A DNA stretch of 64,000 bases from Natronogracilivirga saccharolytica (lineage in GTDB: Bacteria > Bacteroidota > Rhodothermia > Balneolales > Natronogracilivirgulaceae). The stretch covers positions 124,001 to 188,000 of the forward strand of contig NZ_JAFIDN010000003.1 of NCBI RefSeq assembly GCF_017921895.1, in the 5' to 3' direction. The notes beneath the pieces were generated by a model. The model saw only the letters and a program-made list of their open reading frames with translations, was not told where the DNA came from and searched no databases. The position numbers and the translations under genes were made by a program. This document shows, in pieces, positions 38,116 through 48,455 of this stretch. How positions within the stretch are numbered: position 1 is the first letter of the stretch; the number at the start of each line of letters is the position of its first letter.

Positions 38116-39483
38116 TTATCCCGTAATAAGGCTTGCCAGGAACAGGGTACTCAGCCCCAGATAGATGCTCACACCTGTAATATCTGTAATGGTAGTCAGG
38201 ACCGGACCGGTCATCAGTGCCGGGTCTCCGCCCAGGCGTTTGATGAAGAACGGGAGCGTACCACCTATGAGCCCCGCCAGCAACACATTGCATCCCAGTG
38301 CAAAACCGGCAACCATGCCAAGCACCGGATTGCCCTGCAGAAGGACCGCGATTACCGTGAACAGGGTGCCGAGAGCAAGTCCGTTAACAAGTCCGACAAT
38401 AATCTCCTTTCTTGCTGCTTTCAGGTACTGGCTCATCCTCACTTCACCAAGAGCAAGGCTCCGGATGGATACCGAGAGCGCCTGAATGCCCACGTTACCG
38501 CCCATGTCGGTGATCATCGGAAGGAAAATGGCCAGCGCTGCAACAGCCTCTATGGTGGCTTCATACGAAGCAATCACCGCAACGGCGCCGAGATTCAGAA
38601 ACACATTTGCCGCCATCCAGGGCAGGCGCTTTTTAACGGAATTGACCGGAGTGGTGAAAAAGGATTCATCCACCGAAGCCGCACCCAGTTTCACGAACTG
38701 ATCAGCCAGGTTTACTGACAAGATGTCGATGGCATCATCAAGCAGCAGGACTCCGGTAAGCACATTTGCGTCATTGACAACCGGCATCATCTGATACCGG
38801 CGGTTTCTGAGCAATTGCGCCGCATCAATGGCCTTGTCATTGACGTGCACGACCACAACATCTTCAGAAGCGACCCCGGAAATCGTCTTCACCGGATCGG
38901 CCCGCAGCAAATCTCTCAGGGACACCACACCGCGGGGGCAACCTTTGTCATCAACAACATAGATGTAGGCACGGTTCTGAACCCGGTTGGGGGCATCTTT
39001 CAGCGCTTTCAGTGTATCTCCGACGGTCGCTTTCTCCCGCACGGCAATAAAATGGGTATTCATCACCGATCCCACAGTACCCTCGTCATACTGCATCAGA
39101 TTTCGGATGTTCTTTTCCACCTCGGGATGAATACTGTCAAACAGCTCCCTGCCCTTGCTGTCATCCAGCAACGAAACAATGTCTGCCGCATCATCCACCG
39201 GTGCGCGGGCAATCAGTCTTGCAGAAACTTCGGGATCCAAGTGGTAAAATAGCTCAGCAGCTACTTTTTTCGGCATTTTAACGAGAATGTCTGCAGCGTG
39301 TTTCTCTTCAACTTTTTCCAGAAACGGAACGACGATATCGTTGCTGTAGCCGGTCAGAAGCCCGGCGATGCGTCCGCTGGAAATATTGGGTGCGATATTC
39401 GCGGCATCATCCACATTGCCCTGTTTCATGTTTTCAACGAACTGTTCGCGGTAAGCAAGAAGCACTTCGGGTTCAAGTATCAT
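38116..39483 (-). CDS. mgtE: Magnesium transporter MgtE
   Basis: Mg2+ channel, 455 residues. The N-terminal superhelical domain (about 1-125) has LVKMPKKVAAELFYHLDPEV. Paired CBS domains (about 130-255) have GTVGSVMNTHFIAVREKATV and NRRYQMMPVVNDANVLTGVL. Five membrane helices follow, with LPWMAANVFLNLGAVAVIAS, FLPMITDMGGNVGIQALSVS (the permeation helix), GGTLPFFIKRLGGDPALMTG and VLTTITDITGVSIYLGL. The cytoplasmic domains gate the pore by Mg2+ in characterised homologs. No Mg2+ riboswitch was recognised upstream. It is divergent from the macrodomain gene. Confidence 0.96.
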   Translation of the reverse strand: MILEPEVLLAYREQFVENMKQGNVDDAANIAPNISSGRIAGLLTGYSNDIVVPFLEKVEEKHAADILVKMPKKVAAELFYHLDPEVSARLIARAPVDDAADIVSLLDDSKGRELFDSIHPEVEKNIRNLMQYDEGTVGSVMNTHFIAVREKATVGDTLKALKDAPNRVQNRAYIYVVDDKGCPRGVVSLRDLLRADPVKTISGVASEDVVVVHVNDKAIDAAQLLRNRRYQMMPVVNDANVLTGVLLLDDAIDILSVNLADQFVKLGAASVDESFFTTPVNSVKKRLPWMAANVFLNLGAVAVIASYEATIEAVAALAIFLPMITDMGGNVGIQALSVSIRSLALGEVRMSQYLKAARKEIIVGLVNGLALGTLFTVIAVLLQGNPVLGMVAGFALGCNVLLAGLIGGTLPFFIKRLGGDPALMTGPVLTTITDITGVSIYLGLSTLFLASLITG

Positions 39484-39576
39484 AGATCGGAAGAAATGGA
39501 TTACAGGTCAGCTACGAGATCACATAAGCTACCATATTTCAGCAAATTAACCAGCTTTCCGTCAGTTTTTATGCCA

Positions 39577-39632
39577 ACTGACCACTGATCACTGATCACT
39601 GAATACTGAATACTGAATACTGACCACTGATC
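39577..39632. repeat. 7-bp tandem repeat, eight units
   Basis: Eight consecutive heptamers ACTGAYC or ACTGAAT run in the order ACC, ATC, ATC, AAT, AAT, AAT, ACC, ATC (last three bases). The period is not a multiple of three and it lies between the divergent mgtE and macrodomain genes. Such arrays change copy number by slippage and could alter promoter spacing. Confidence 0.88.
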
Positions 39633-39716
39633 CTGCTTGTTTTTCATCCTGCCAGATATCATATTACAATAAGGTATTGCTTTGTGTCATTAATCCATTG
39701 AAGAGGGAGTGAAATT

Positions 39717-40238
39717 ATGAGTGACCAAGTCAAGCTGGAGTGTGTGCAGGGCGATATTACCGATCAGCCCGATCTTGATGCCGTTGTGAATGCCGCCAAT
39801 GCCGAGCTGCGTACGGGCGGCGGCGTTGCAGGAGCCATACACCGGGCAGCCGGACCGGATCTGGAAGAGGCTTGCCGGCCGCTGGCCCCCATCAAACCGG
39901 GTCAGGCTGTTGTGACATCAGCATTTGGCCTGCCAAACAAAAAAATTATTCACTGCCTGGGACCGGTTTACAATATCGACAAACCATCCGATCAGCTGCT
40001 GGCGGATTGTTACCAGAATGCGCTCAGGCTTGCAGATTCGGAAAAGCTGGCATCGCTGGGGTTTCCCGCCATATCCACGGGTGCATTCGGATTTCCGGTT
40101 CATGAAGCGGCCGAAGTTGCGGCAGACGCCATCCACTCCGTACTGTCCGGACTCAGCCATCTCCGGCTGGTGCGAATGGTGCTGTTCAGTCCCGGAGACA
40201 AGGATGTTTTCCAAAAGGCGCTGGGAATCAGCCGGTGA
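39717..40238 (+). CDS. Macrodomain protein (ADP-ribose / O-acetyl-ADP-ribose processing)
   Basis: 173-residue single macrodomain, YmdB-like. Ligand-loop signatures are VVNAANAELRTGGGVAGAIHRAAG near residue 28 (quoted in parts: NAANAELRTGGG and VAGAIHRAAGPD) and SLGFPAISTGAFGFPVHEAA near residue 115. Members remove ADP-ribose from proteins or hydrolyse O-acetyl-ADP-ribose; which applies here is not visible. A clear GAGGGAG lies upstream of ATG 39717. It may be followed in the same transcript by the repeat-bearing membrane protein 67 bases downstream. Confidence 0.93.
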   Translation: MSDQVKLECVQGDITDQPDLDAVVNAANAELRTGGGVAGAIHRAAGPDLEEACRPLAPIKPGQAVVTSAFGLPNKKIIHCLGPVYNIDKPSDQLLADCYQNALRLADSEKLASLGFPAISTGAFGFPVHEAAEVAADAIHSVLSGLSHLRLVRMVLFSPGDKDVFQKALGISR

Positions 40239-40305
40239 ACTTTGCCGCTTGCGGATCGTATAACATACGGAAGCATCTTATTAACCAAATTATTTACGTG
40301 AAGCA

Positions 40306-41490
40306 ATGAATCAATATTCCCGGCCTTTTTCCATACGTGGCTTTGTATCATTATTAATGGCGTTTACCTTTCTCGGCCTGGCCGTATCCGGAGTGATCAT
40401 GTATATGGCGCCGCCATGCGGCATTGCCGGTCAGACGGGCTGGACCATGCTTTCACTCACCAAAGTTCAGTGGGTGTCGCTGCATCAGGTCACCGCCCTG
40501 ATCATCCTTGTGCTTGCGGTCATCCATCTGTTTGTATACAACTGGAAGACCTTTATGTGCTACTTCCGGAACATGAAGTCCAAAAGAAGAAGGCAAATCG
40601 AGAAACAGCAGGAAATGGAATTGAATGACTCAAAGATACGGATCATCCGCATACCGCGGGAAGTCTACCTGTCACTGCTGGCTGCTGTAGTGCTCTATGC
40701 CGGAGCACTGACGCTGATGCCGCCCTTCGGATGGCTCCATGAGGGAAGCGAAATTATTGAAGATCGCTACAGGAAAGAAGCTCCGGCCGGATCCGGGCGC
40801 GGTCAGGGGTATGGTGATCAGCAGGGCTACGGTCTCGGAGATCGTGACGGCCGGACTCAGCGGGAGATGGCGGTCAACTCCAGTGCCGTTATACTCCCTT
40901 CCGACCGAACGGATTCTGATGAAAGTGATGGCGAGCAGGCACGAACCGGTCGCGGCGACGTCACGGGCGAAGGGCAGCATGACGGCTCCGGTTTGCGCGA
41001 TGGCTCAGGTGAAGGTCTGCAGGACGGTACTGGCGAAGGAGTGAGAGACGGATCAGGAGAGGGGCTTCGTGACGGATCGGGCCGGGGAGCCCGCGATGGA
41101 TCCGGTGGCGGACTGCGTGACGGCAGCGGACAGGGATTGCGGGATGGTTCCGGAGCTGGCCTGCGGAATGGTTCAGGCGAAGGAGCACGAATTGGTTCCG
41201 GGGAAGGTCTGCGCGACGGATCGGGTGTGGGTCAGCAGGACAGTATTGGAGAAGGCTTGCGAGATGGCTCGGGTGAAGGTCAGCAGGACAGTACCGGAGA
41301 AGGCTTGCGCGATGGATCGGGAGGAGGTCTTCAGGACGGCTCAGGTGAAGGTGTAAGAGACGGCTCGGGAGAGGAACGTCGTGACAGCAGCGGAATCGGC
41401 CGCGGAGAAGACGGTTCCGGTGAAGGACGCGGAGAAGGTCAGGGCCGCCGGGATGGATCCGGCAACCGTGACGGACAGAATGTATCCTGA
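40306..41490 (+). CDS. Membrane protein (DUF4405-like) with a C-terminal Gly/Asp/Arg octapeptide array
   Basis: 394 residues in two parts. Residues 1-145 hold three membrane segments (about 13-35, 58-78, 122-142) with a basic loop KSKRRRQIEK after the second, placing the C terminus outside. His60 and His74 in the second segment (SLHQVTALIILVLAVIH) resemble the paired His of DUF4405/cytochrome b561-like helices, so haem binding is possible. Residues about 221-376 are some nineteen octapeptides, consensus G-L-R-D-G-S-G-E, from a 24-bp DNA repeat, followed by a Gly/Arg/Asp tail. The repeats balance acidic and basic residues and lack aromatics. They may bind Ca2+ or form a glycine-rich sheet or coil; function is unknown. 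Probably the same transcript as the macrodomain gene. Confidence 0.8.
   Translation: MNQYSRPFSIRGFVSLLMAFTFLGLAVSGVIMYMAPPCGIAGQTGWTMLSLTKVQWVSLHQVTALIILVLAVIHLFVYNWKTFMCYFRNMKSKRRRQIEKQQEMELNDSKIRIIRIPREVYLSLLAAVVLYAGALTLMPPFGWLHEGSEIIEDRYRKEAPAGSGRGQGYGDQQGYGLGDRDGRTQREMAVNSSAVILPSDRTDSDESDGEQARTGRGDVTGEGQHDGSGLRDGSGEGLQDGTGEGVRDGSGEGLRDGSGRGARDGSGGGLRDGSGQGLRDGSGAGLRNGSGEGARIGSGEGLRDGSGVGQQDSIGEGLRDGSGEGQQDSTGEGLRDGSGGGLQDGSGEGVRDGSGEERRDSSGIGRGEDGSGEGRGEGQGRRDGSGNRDGQNVS
40966..41433 (+). repeat. 24-bp tandem repeat (about 19 units) coding the octapeptide array
   Basis: Units of 24 bases such as GGTCTGCGCGACGGATCGGG plus four bases recur without indels. Synonymous differences between units indicate age, while the longer near-identical pair around 41233-41318 (a 48-base higher-order unit with CAGCAGGACAGTA and TTGCGAGATGG) suggests recent duplication. 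Confidence 0.9.
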
Positions 41491-41506
41491 CAGACCGGCC
41501 GTCAGA

Positions 41507-42166
41507 TTACACTATGGCATACTCCACCTGACCGGACACCGTTTCCATCAGTTCCGCAAACTCCTTCATGATATCGGAAAGTGCCGGTTTGCCGTCCCAT
41601 CCGGCTGGATAATACACAGCGACGGCAATGTTGCGGGTGCCGTCATCCGTTTTGGTTTGCTGGCAGTCCTTGACCGGTGAGACTACGGGCGTTTCCTCTC
41701 CGCCGGCAACGGCATAGCCGGATACAAGGTCTTTCAGGCCTATGGTCTGTCCGGACGGGTTGAACACAAACTGCTCGCCATCGGCGCCGGTGCGGAAAAG
41801 CCAGGAATCGGACGCAATTTTGTCCGTATCCCACAGTGAAATCGGGACCAGGTACGCAAGCGAGATGTAATTATTGATATCGGCGGCGGTGTTGATGCGC
41901 GGGAAATTGCTTTCAGAAGCCGCTCGCAAGAGATATTCGGAAGCCGGCTTGCCGCGGCCGGTCGGTTTGTAGCTGCCGATCCGCATCATATCCCGGCAGG
42001 CTTTCCGGAAGGCATCCTCATCCGGATTCAGAGCATTGCTCCGCTGATCAAGAAGGCGGGACAGCCGCTCCTCAAGCAGCGGAGAGTCAGCGGTATTGTC
42101 CAGCCCCCTGGCCTCAAGCGCACCGATCAACACCTTGTCCTGCAATTGGTTTTTAAAAAGTAACAT
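41507..42166 (-). CDS. Stand-alone B3/B4-domain protein
   Basis: 219 residues. The core matches the B3/B4 domain of the phenylalanyl-tRNA synthetase beta chain and its free-standing relatives: KPASEYLLRAASESNFPRIN, then NNYISLAYLVPISLWDTDKI, then a strand-rich part ending KTDDGTRNIAVAVYYPAGWD. In synthetases this domain edits mischarged tRNA; free versions are thought to act on aminoacyl-tRNA or amino acids, but most are uncharacterised. It converges with the octapeptide-array gene, 16 bases apart. No operon partner. Confidence 0.75.
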   Translation of the reverse strand: MLLFKNQLQDKVLIGALEARGLDNTADSPLLEERLSRLLDQRSNALNPDEDAFRKACRDMMRIGSYKPTGRGKPASEYLLRAASESNFPRINTAADINNYISLAYLVPISLWDTDKIASDSWLFRTGADGEQFVFNPSGQTIGLKDLVSGYAVAGGEETPVVSPVKDCQQTKTDDGTRNIAVAVYYPAGWDGKPALSDIMKEFAELMETVSGQVEYAIV

Positions 42167-42319
42167 GATGTTTTATGTTTTAAAATCATTTTAAAAATTA
42201 ATATTTGAAAAAAGATAGAGAGGGGGGAGTGCGTTCGCAACTTACAATCGGGTCACCGAAGAATAAAAAAGAATTGTGATCCATAAAAAAACAGCATATA
42301 AACATACCGAGGTATTGAT

Positions 42320-42766
42320 ATGTTTCGCACATTGTTTGCATTTGTATTTTTGCTGTCGTTTTCGCTGACGGCATGCGAGGAAAGATTGCCGCCGCCGGAG
42401 GAAGAGCCTCCGCCGGGAGAAGAACAGCCTCCGCCGGATGATCAGCCGCCACCTGACGACCAGCCTCCTCCGGATGATCAGCCGCCTCCCGGACCTATGG
42501 GAGAGAGCAGCAATGCTCCTCAGCAGGAAGCTGACCCGGACATTGAGGTCACACAGGATGATCTGGAAGCCATCGCCGAAATTGAGGTAGAGGCTCAGAA
42601 TCTACAGATTGACCGCCATACTGATCCGGAAGGATTTGAATCGCTGGTCCGGGATGAAGGAATGGAAATGGAGGAGTATGAACAGCTGAACTTTGCCATT
42701 CATCGGGACCCAGAGCTTCAGCAGCGACTCTATGAAAAGATTGAAGAGTTGCTTGAAGACGCCTGA
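42320..42766 (+). CDS. Lipoprotein with Pro/Asp repeats, DUF4168-like C terminus
   Basis: 148 residues. Signal peptide with lipobox (FLLSFSLTAC) lipidated at Cys19. Residues about 24-57 are repeats of P-P-P-D-D-Q from an 18-bp unit, a stiff spacer holding the domain off the membrane. Residues about 72-148 are helical and acidic: ITQDD-like start VTQDDLEAIAEIEVEAQNLQ, then MEMEEYEQLNFAIHRDPELQ. This pattern resembles DUF4168. The function is unknown. A strong intrinsic terminator follows at 42819. Confidence 0.75.
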   Translation: MFRTLFAFVFLLSFSLTACEERLPPPEEEPPPGEEQPPPDDQPPPDDQPPPDDQPPPGPMGESSNAPQQEADPDIEVTQDDLEAIAEIEVEAQNLQIDRHTDPEGFESLVRDEGMEMEEYEQLNFAIHRDPELQQRLYEKIEELLEDA

Positions 42767-42818
42767 TGACGACCAGCGGTAAGAATCAGAAGTATAGAAT
42801 GAGAAGAAAAGAATCAGA

Positions 42819-42847
42819 AAGCCGGGCGGAAGCGTCCGGCTTTTTTT
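42819..42847 (+). terminator. Intrinsic terminator after the lipoprotein gene
   Basis: Stem GCCGGGCG/CGTCCGGC (one G-T pair) with loop GAAG and a run of seven T residues, 53 bases after the stop. Confidence 0.88.
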
Positions 42848-42856
42848 ATGGGCAGG

Positions 42857-42928
42857 CATCCCGCTTTTACTTCAAGCCGCCATTCCGCTTTTATTTCAAG
42901 CTGTCATCCTGCTTTTATTTCAGTACAC
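42857..42928. repeat. 24-bp degenerate tandem repeat, three to five units
   Basis: Units CATCCCGCTTTTACTTCAAG plus four bases start at 42857, 42881 and 42905; two more decayed copies follow to about 42975. It lies between a terminator and the next gene, and appears non-coding. Confidence 0.75.
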
Positions 42929-43071
42929 TATCCCGATTTTTTGCCCCCCCATCCCGCCTTTTCTCGAAACGAGACCCCGGTTTTGTTTTGTTTATTGGGT
43001 AGAAATATGCGTCGCGACGGCTTTGCAATGTGCCGTTTTGTTTAATCAAAGTGAATCAGAGAGGTGATTGT

Positions 43072-44151
43072 ATGCTGAAGCACATTATTCACAACCATAA
43101 GAAACTCCTCAATAAAGAAAAGGCCGAACAATTTGAAGGTCTTATACAAAAGCAGACACAAAAACTGCAGCGCTATTTCAAGCGGTACCGCAAGCCGGTT
43201 GTCCTTGATATCATTCTCTCGGAAGATGACCGGCAATACCATATGACATTGAACCTCAACATGCGTTCGGGTCCGGTTATTGTGAAGCGCAAGAACAGTG
43301 ACCTGCGGGCACTGACTCATGATGCTTTTGATTCGCTGAAAAACAGAATTACCGAAACACTCGAAAAAGAGAGGAAAGAGCATCTGTATACCAAAAGAAA
43401 GCAGCGTTCTGAGCATTTCGATGAGCTGATGGGATATCTCCGCGAAACCCGCGAGACGGCGGACCGCAATACGTTTGAAGCGTTGCTGAAACGCGGTGTG
43501 CCGGGCCTGCGCAACTATCTGGATCGCAGAGTGAAACAGACAAACACGGCTGCCGGGGAAGACACCGGGCTTCGGGTTGACGATTTGGCCGGTGAACTGT
43601 ACACCAGAATTTATGATCGCTTCGGCGATCATCCCGAAGAGGCGGGAAGCCGGCTCTCCTGGATGTATGGCCAGGCCGACTCATTCATGGAAGAAAAGCT
43701 GACAGAGAACGATCTGCTTGAGACTTCCGGAACCCCGGATGATGCCCGCACCGGCATCCCGCAGGAACCCGAGTTTACCTACTCGGTGGATGCCGAAGGG
43801 GAGCTGGTCCCTGTGGATGAACTTGACGACCCGGTCTTCATCCACAATATGTACAACATCGAGGATATTTTTACCGAAAATCCGGATGAAGCGGAAGAAA
43901 TGCGGCTGAAGGTGGATGAACGGATGACGCGGGATGGATTCCACCACCTCGTATCATCCGAGCTTGCCACACAGCCGTTCTTCAAGCGCAGCGTCTTCGA
44001 TCTGTACATTATCGACCGGTTTGAGGCGGATGAGATAGCGGATATCAAGGACTGCAGCAGCAAGGAAGTGGAACAGGCGCTGCTTGAAGTCCGCACCTAT
44101 CTCAAGGAGCGCATCCGCAGCAGGATCAAAAGCGAGGAAGTTGCACCATGA
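43072..44151 (+). CDS. HPF/RaiA-like domain fused to sigma-70-like regions
   Basis: 359 residues from ATG 43072, with GAGAGGTGA upstream; an ATG at 43030 would add 14 unlikely residues. Residues about 1-105 follow the ribosome hibernation factor pattern (KLQRYFKRYRKPVVLDIILS, then HMTLNLNMRSGPVIVKRKNS, DLRALTHDAFDSLKNRI). Residues about 140-212 (RGVPGLRNYLDRRVKQ, DLAGELYTRIYDRFGDHPEE, AGSRLSWMYGQADSFMEEKL) resemble sigma region 2. About 300-350 (PFFKRSVFDLYIIDRFEADE, IADIKDCSSKEVEQALLEVR) resembles the region 4 helix-turn-helix. An acidic linker lies between. This would link ribosome status with transcription, but both assignments are by eye. Single gene, terminator at 44188. Confidence 0.7.
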   Translation: MLKHIIHNHKKLLNKEKAEQFEGLIQKQTQKLQRYFKRYRKPVVLDIILSEDDRQYHMTLNLNMRSGPVIVKRKNSDLRALTHDAFDSLKNRITETLEKERKEHLYTKRKQRSEHFDELMGYLRETRETADRNTFEALLKRGVPGLRNYLDRRVKQTNTAAGEDTGLRVDDLAGELYTRIYDRFGDHPEEAGSRLSWMYGQADSFMEEKLTENDLLETSGTPDDARTGIPQEPEFTYSVDAEGELVPVDELDDPVFIHNMYNIEDIFTENPDEAEEMRLKVDERMTRDGFHHLVSSELATQPFFKRSVFDLYIIDRFEADEIADIKDCSSKEVEQALLEVRTYLKERIRSRIKSEEVAP

Positions 44152-44187
44152 TGGCTGTTCTGTTTTTGTCAGCCATGGCCCTCCGAT

Positions 44188-44229
44188 AAAAAAAAGGGGG
44201 ACAAGCCGTTGCCGGCCGTCCCCCTTTTT
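44188..44229. terminator. Bidirectional intrinsic terminator
   Basis: A 7-bp perfect stem GGGGGAC/GTCCCCC is flanked by eight A residues on one side and five T residues on the other. It lies between the convergent HPF/sigma-like gene and katG and can serve both. Confidence 0.88.
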
Positions 44230-44254
44230 ACGTTACAGTGCGATGCACACGGCA

Positions 44255-47137
<2,883 letters not shown>

Positions 47138-47164
47138 TCTCAATCGTACCTATGTGGAATTAAG
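47138..47164 (+). CRISPR. Solitary CRISPR-type repeat copy (C)
   Basis: CTCAATCGTACCTATGTGG followed by AATTAAGA is identical to copies at 48456 and 48520 over 25 bases; with copy B it shares 30 bases beginning CCTCTC. The sequence resembles known CRISPR repeats of the type I-B/III kind ending in GTGGAATTNAGAC or GTGGAATTGAAAC. There is no spacer next to it; an SRPBCC gene fragment begins at once. Confidence 0.65.
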
Positions 47165-47512
47165 ATCATTTCAATTCGTCCAGTTTTTTTCGAAGTTACA
47201 AATGGCCGTTGCTTTGAACGTGGACCTCATGGGTTTGAATGTGACTGGGGGCGAGTTTTAGCTTTTGATCCGCCAAGTAGAATAGTATTCACCTGGCAAA
47301 TAGCTCCTGACCGTGTTCCTGAACCAAATCCGCAAAAAGCCAGTGAAATTGAAGTGTTATTCGTGGAAAAAGGCAGAACTGAGACCCAGATGAAAATTGA
47401 ACATAGAAATTTTGACAAACACGGAGAATATGCTGAGTCCTATAAACAAGCATTACGTTCTCCACAAGGATGGCACTATATCCTTAAAAACTATTTAGAA
47501 TCAATTTCTTAA
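47165..47512 (+). pseudogene. 5'-truncated SRPBCC (AHSA1-like) domain gene
   Basis: The frame reads IRPVFFEVTNGRCFERGP, then CDWGRVLAFDPPSRIVFTWQ, VLFVEKGRTETQMKIEHRNF and GWHYILKNYLESIS before a TAA at 47510. This is the C-terminal two thirds of an activator-of-Hsp90-like START domain, a family that binds hydrophobic ligands. The first 50 or so residues are missing; the break coincides with the CRISPR-type repeat at 47138-47164. There is no plausible start codon or ribosome binding site, so it is probably not expressed. Confidence 0.75.
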
Positions 47513-47606
47513 CAATCTATTTCCGGGCAGACTAACCGTTGGGCCGTTTGTTTGCCAATTACTTCTATTTTGGCTAATACGATTCTTACAACCGCACACT
47601 TGGCCA

Positions 47607-47843
47607 TTATAAGCGGTCATAATCCTCGGGTTCCACATCCGGGACCTGAGACAAGATATCTTCAAAGTCTTTGCGGTTTCCTTTTTTTGCTCTTTCCTTC
47701 AAATAATCAACCGTCAGTAAGACTGATAACTTTTCCGATACCGCCAAACTGATAAATTGATTCATCGAAACTCCTTCTTTTTTGGCCAGTTCCTTTAGTT
47801 TTTTGTGGACCGACTCCGGAAGTCTTACACTTAGTGTACTCAT
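47607..47843 (-). CDS. Ribbon-helix-helix antitoxin
   Basis: 78 residues. The N-terminal ribbon-helix-helix reads TLSVRLPESVHKKLKELAKK followed by EGVSMNQFISLAVSEKLSVL, typical of CopG/Arc antitoxins that bind their own operator. The C-terminal part (LKERAKKGNRKDFEDILSQV and after) would wrap the toxin. Its start overlaps the end of the PIN gene by four bases, so the two are translationally coupled. Confidence 0.85.
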   Translation of the reverse strand: MSTLSVRLPESVHKKLKELAKKEGVSMNQFISLAVSEKLSVLLTVDYLKERAKKGNRKDFEDILSQVPDVEPEDYDRL

Positions 47844-48262
47844 GGCAGTTCCTCGATTATTTTTAAATGCTCCCTGGCTGTAACGGGCTGAATTCCAAAT
47901 TCATTAACGCCTGCAAAATCAGCCTTGTTATAGGTCACGATGTATTTACAACCAGCTCGTACGGCTAATTCCAAAATCAAATCGTCTCCTGGATCTCGCA
48001 AAATAGGTCGCCACAAGTAGTAAACGTCATGGCAGTTACCAACCTTACACAAGTAGTCCATAAATTTATCTATTTGCTCATTCGAAATGGACAATGTCGG
48101 CTGTTTTCTCTTTAGTACATCCTCATACTCCAGGACCAATGGAACAGAAAGGTTAATTTCAAATTTTCCAGAATGAAGCAAAGAGAACAAGCGAAAAGAA
48201 GCTCCTTTTCGGGATCTTAGTGCAGAATAGAGGACATTTGTATCAATGATAATTTGATTCAT
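47840..48262 (-). CDS. PIN-domain toxin
   Basis: 140 residues of the PIN-family toxin type (COG1569-like). The acidic metal-binding residues are visible in MNQIIIDTNVLYSALRSRKG, VPLVLEYEDVLKRK, and ILRDPGDDLILELAVRAGCK, with YIVTYNKADFAGV at the end. PIN toxins are Mg2+-dependent RNases that often cut tRNA or rRNA. Here the toxin gene comes first and the antitoxin second, the reverse of the common order. AT content is higher than in flanking housekeeping genes, which fits transfer. Confidence 0.88.
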   Translation of the reverse strand: MNQIIIDTNVLYSALRSRKGASFRLFSLLHSGKFEINLSVPLVLEYEDVLKRKQPTLSISNEQIDKFMDYLCKVGNCHDVYYLWRPILRDPGDDLILELAVRAGCKYIVTYNKADFAGVNEFGIQPVTAREHLKIIEELP

Positions 48263-48455
48263 ACTGGTATTATATATAATACCATAATTAAAATCAAGCC
48301 AATAGCCTTTCGGCAGGCCAACATACGCATCAACCGGGCGTGTGGGGCGTTAGAGAGCCTCTCACAGCCATAGCCATTATATCCTCCAAATGAATTGTTT
48401 TCTTGATCTTTATTACAGAAATTGTTGTTTAATGAACCTTACTATTGCAATTATG
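48263..48455. other. Spacer before the CRISPR-type repeats
   Basis: These 193 bases hold the PIN-RHH promoter region on the minus side and a stretch (CTCTCACAGCC and following) with no gene. No further repeat copy could be found here at 60-70-base spacing. Confidence 0.4.

Noticed and set aside
39484-39716. Possible Mg2+ riboswitch upstream of mgtE
   Set aside because: No M-box-like conserved helices were seen; only the heptamer array is evident.
40966-41433. 24-bp array as a CRISPR array
   Set aside because: Period of 24 without unique spacers and a fully open coding frame; it is a protein-coding minisatellite.
42766-43002. Plus-strand frame with RFYFK-type repeats
   Set aside because: It passes through the terminator hairpin and a non-coding 24-bp repeat after the lipoprotein gene.
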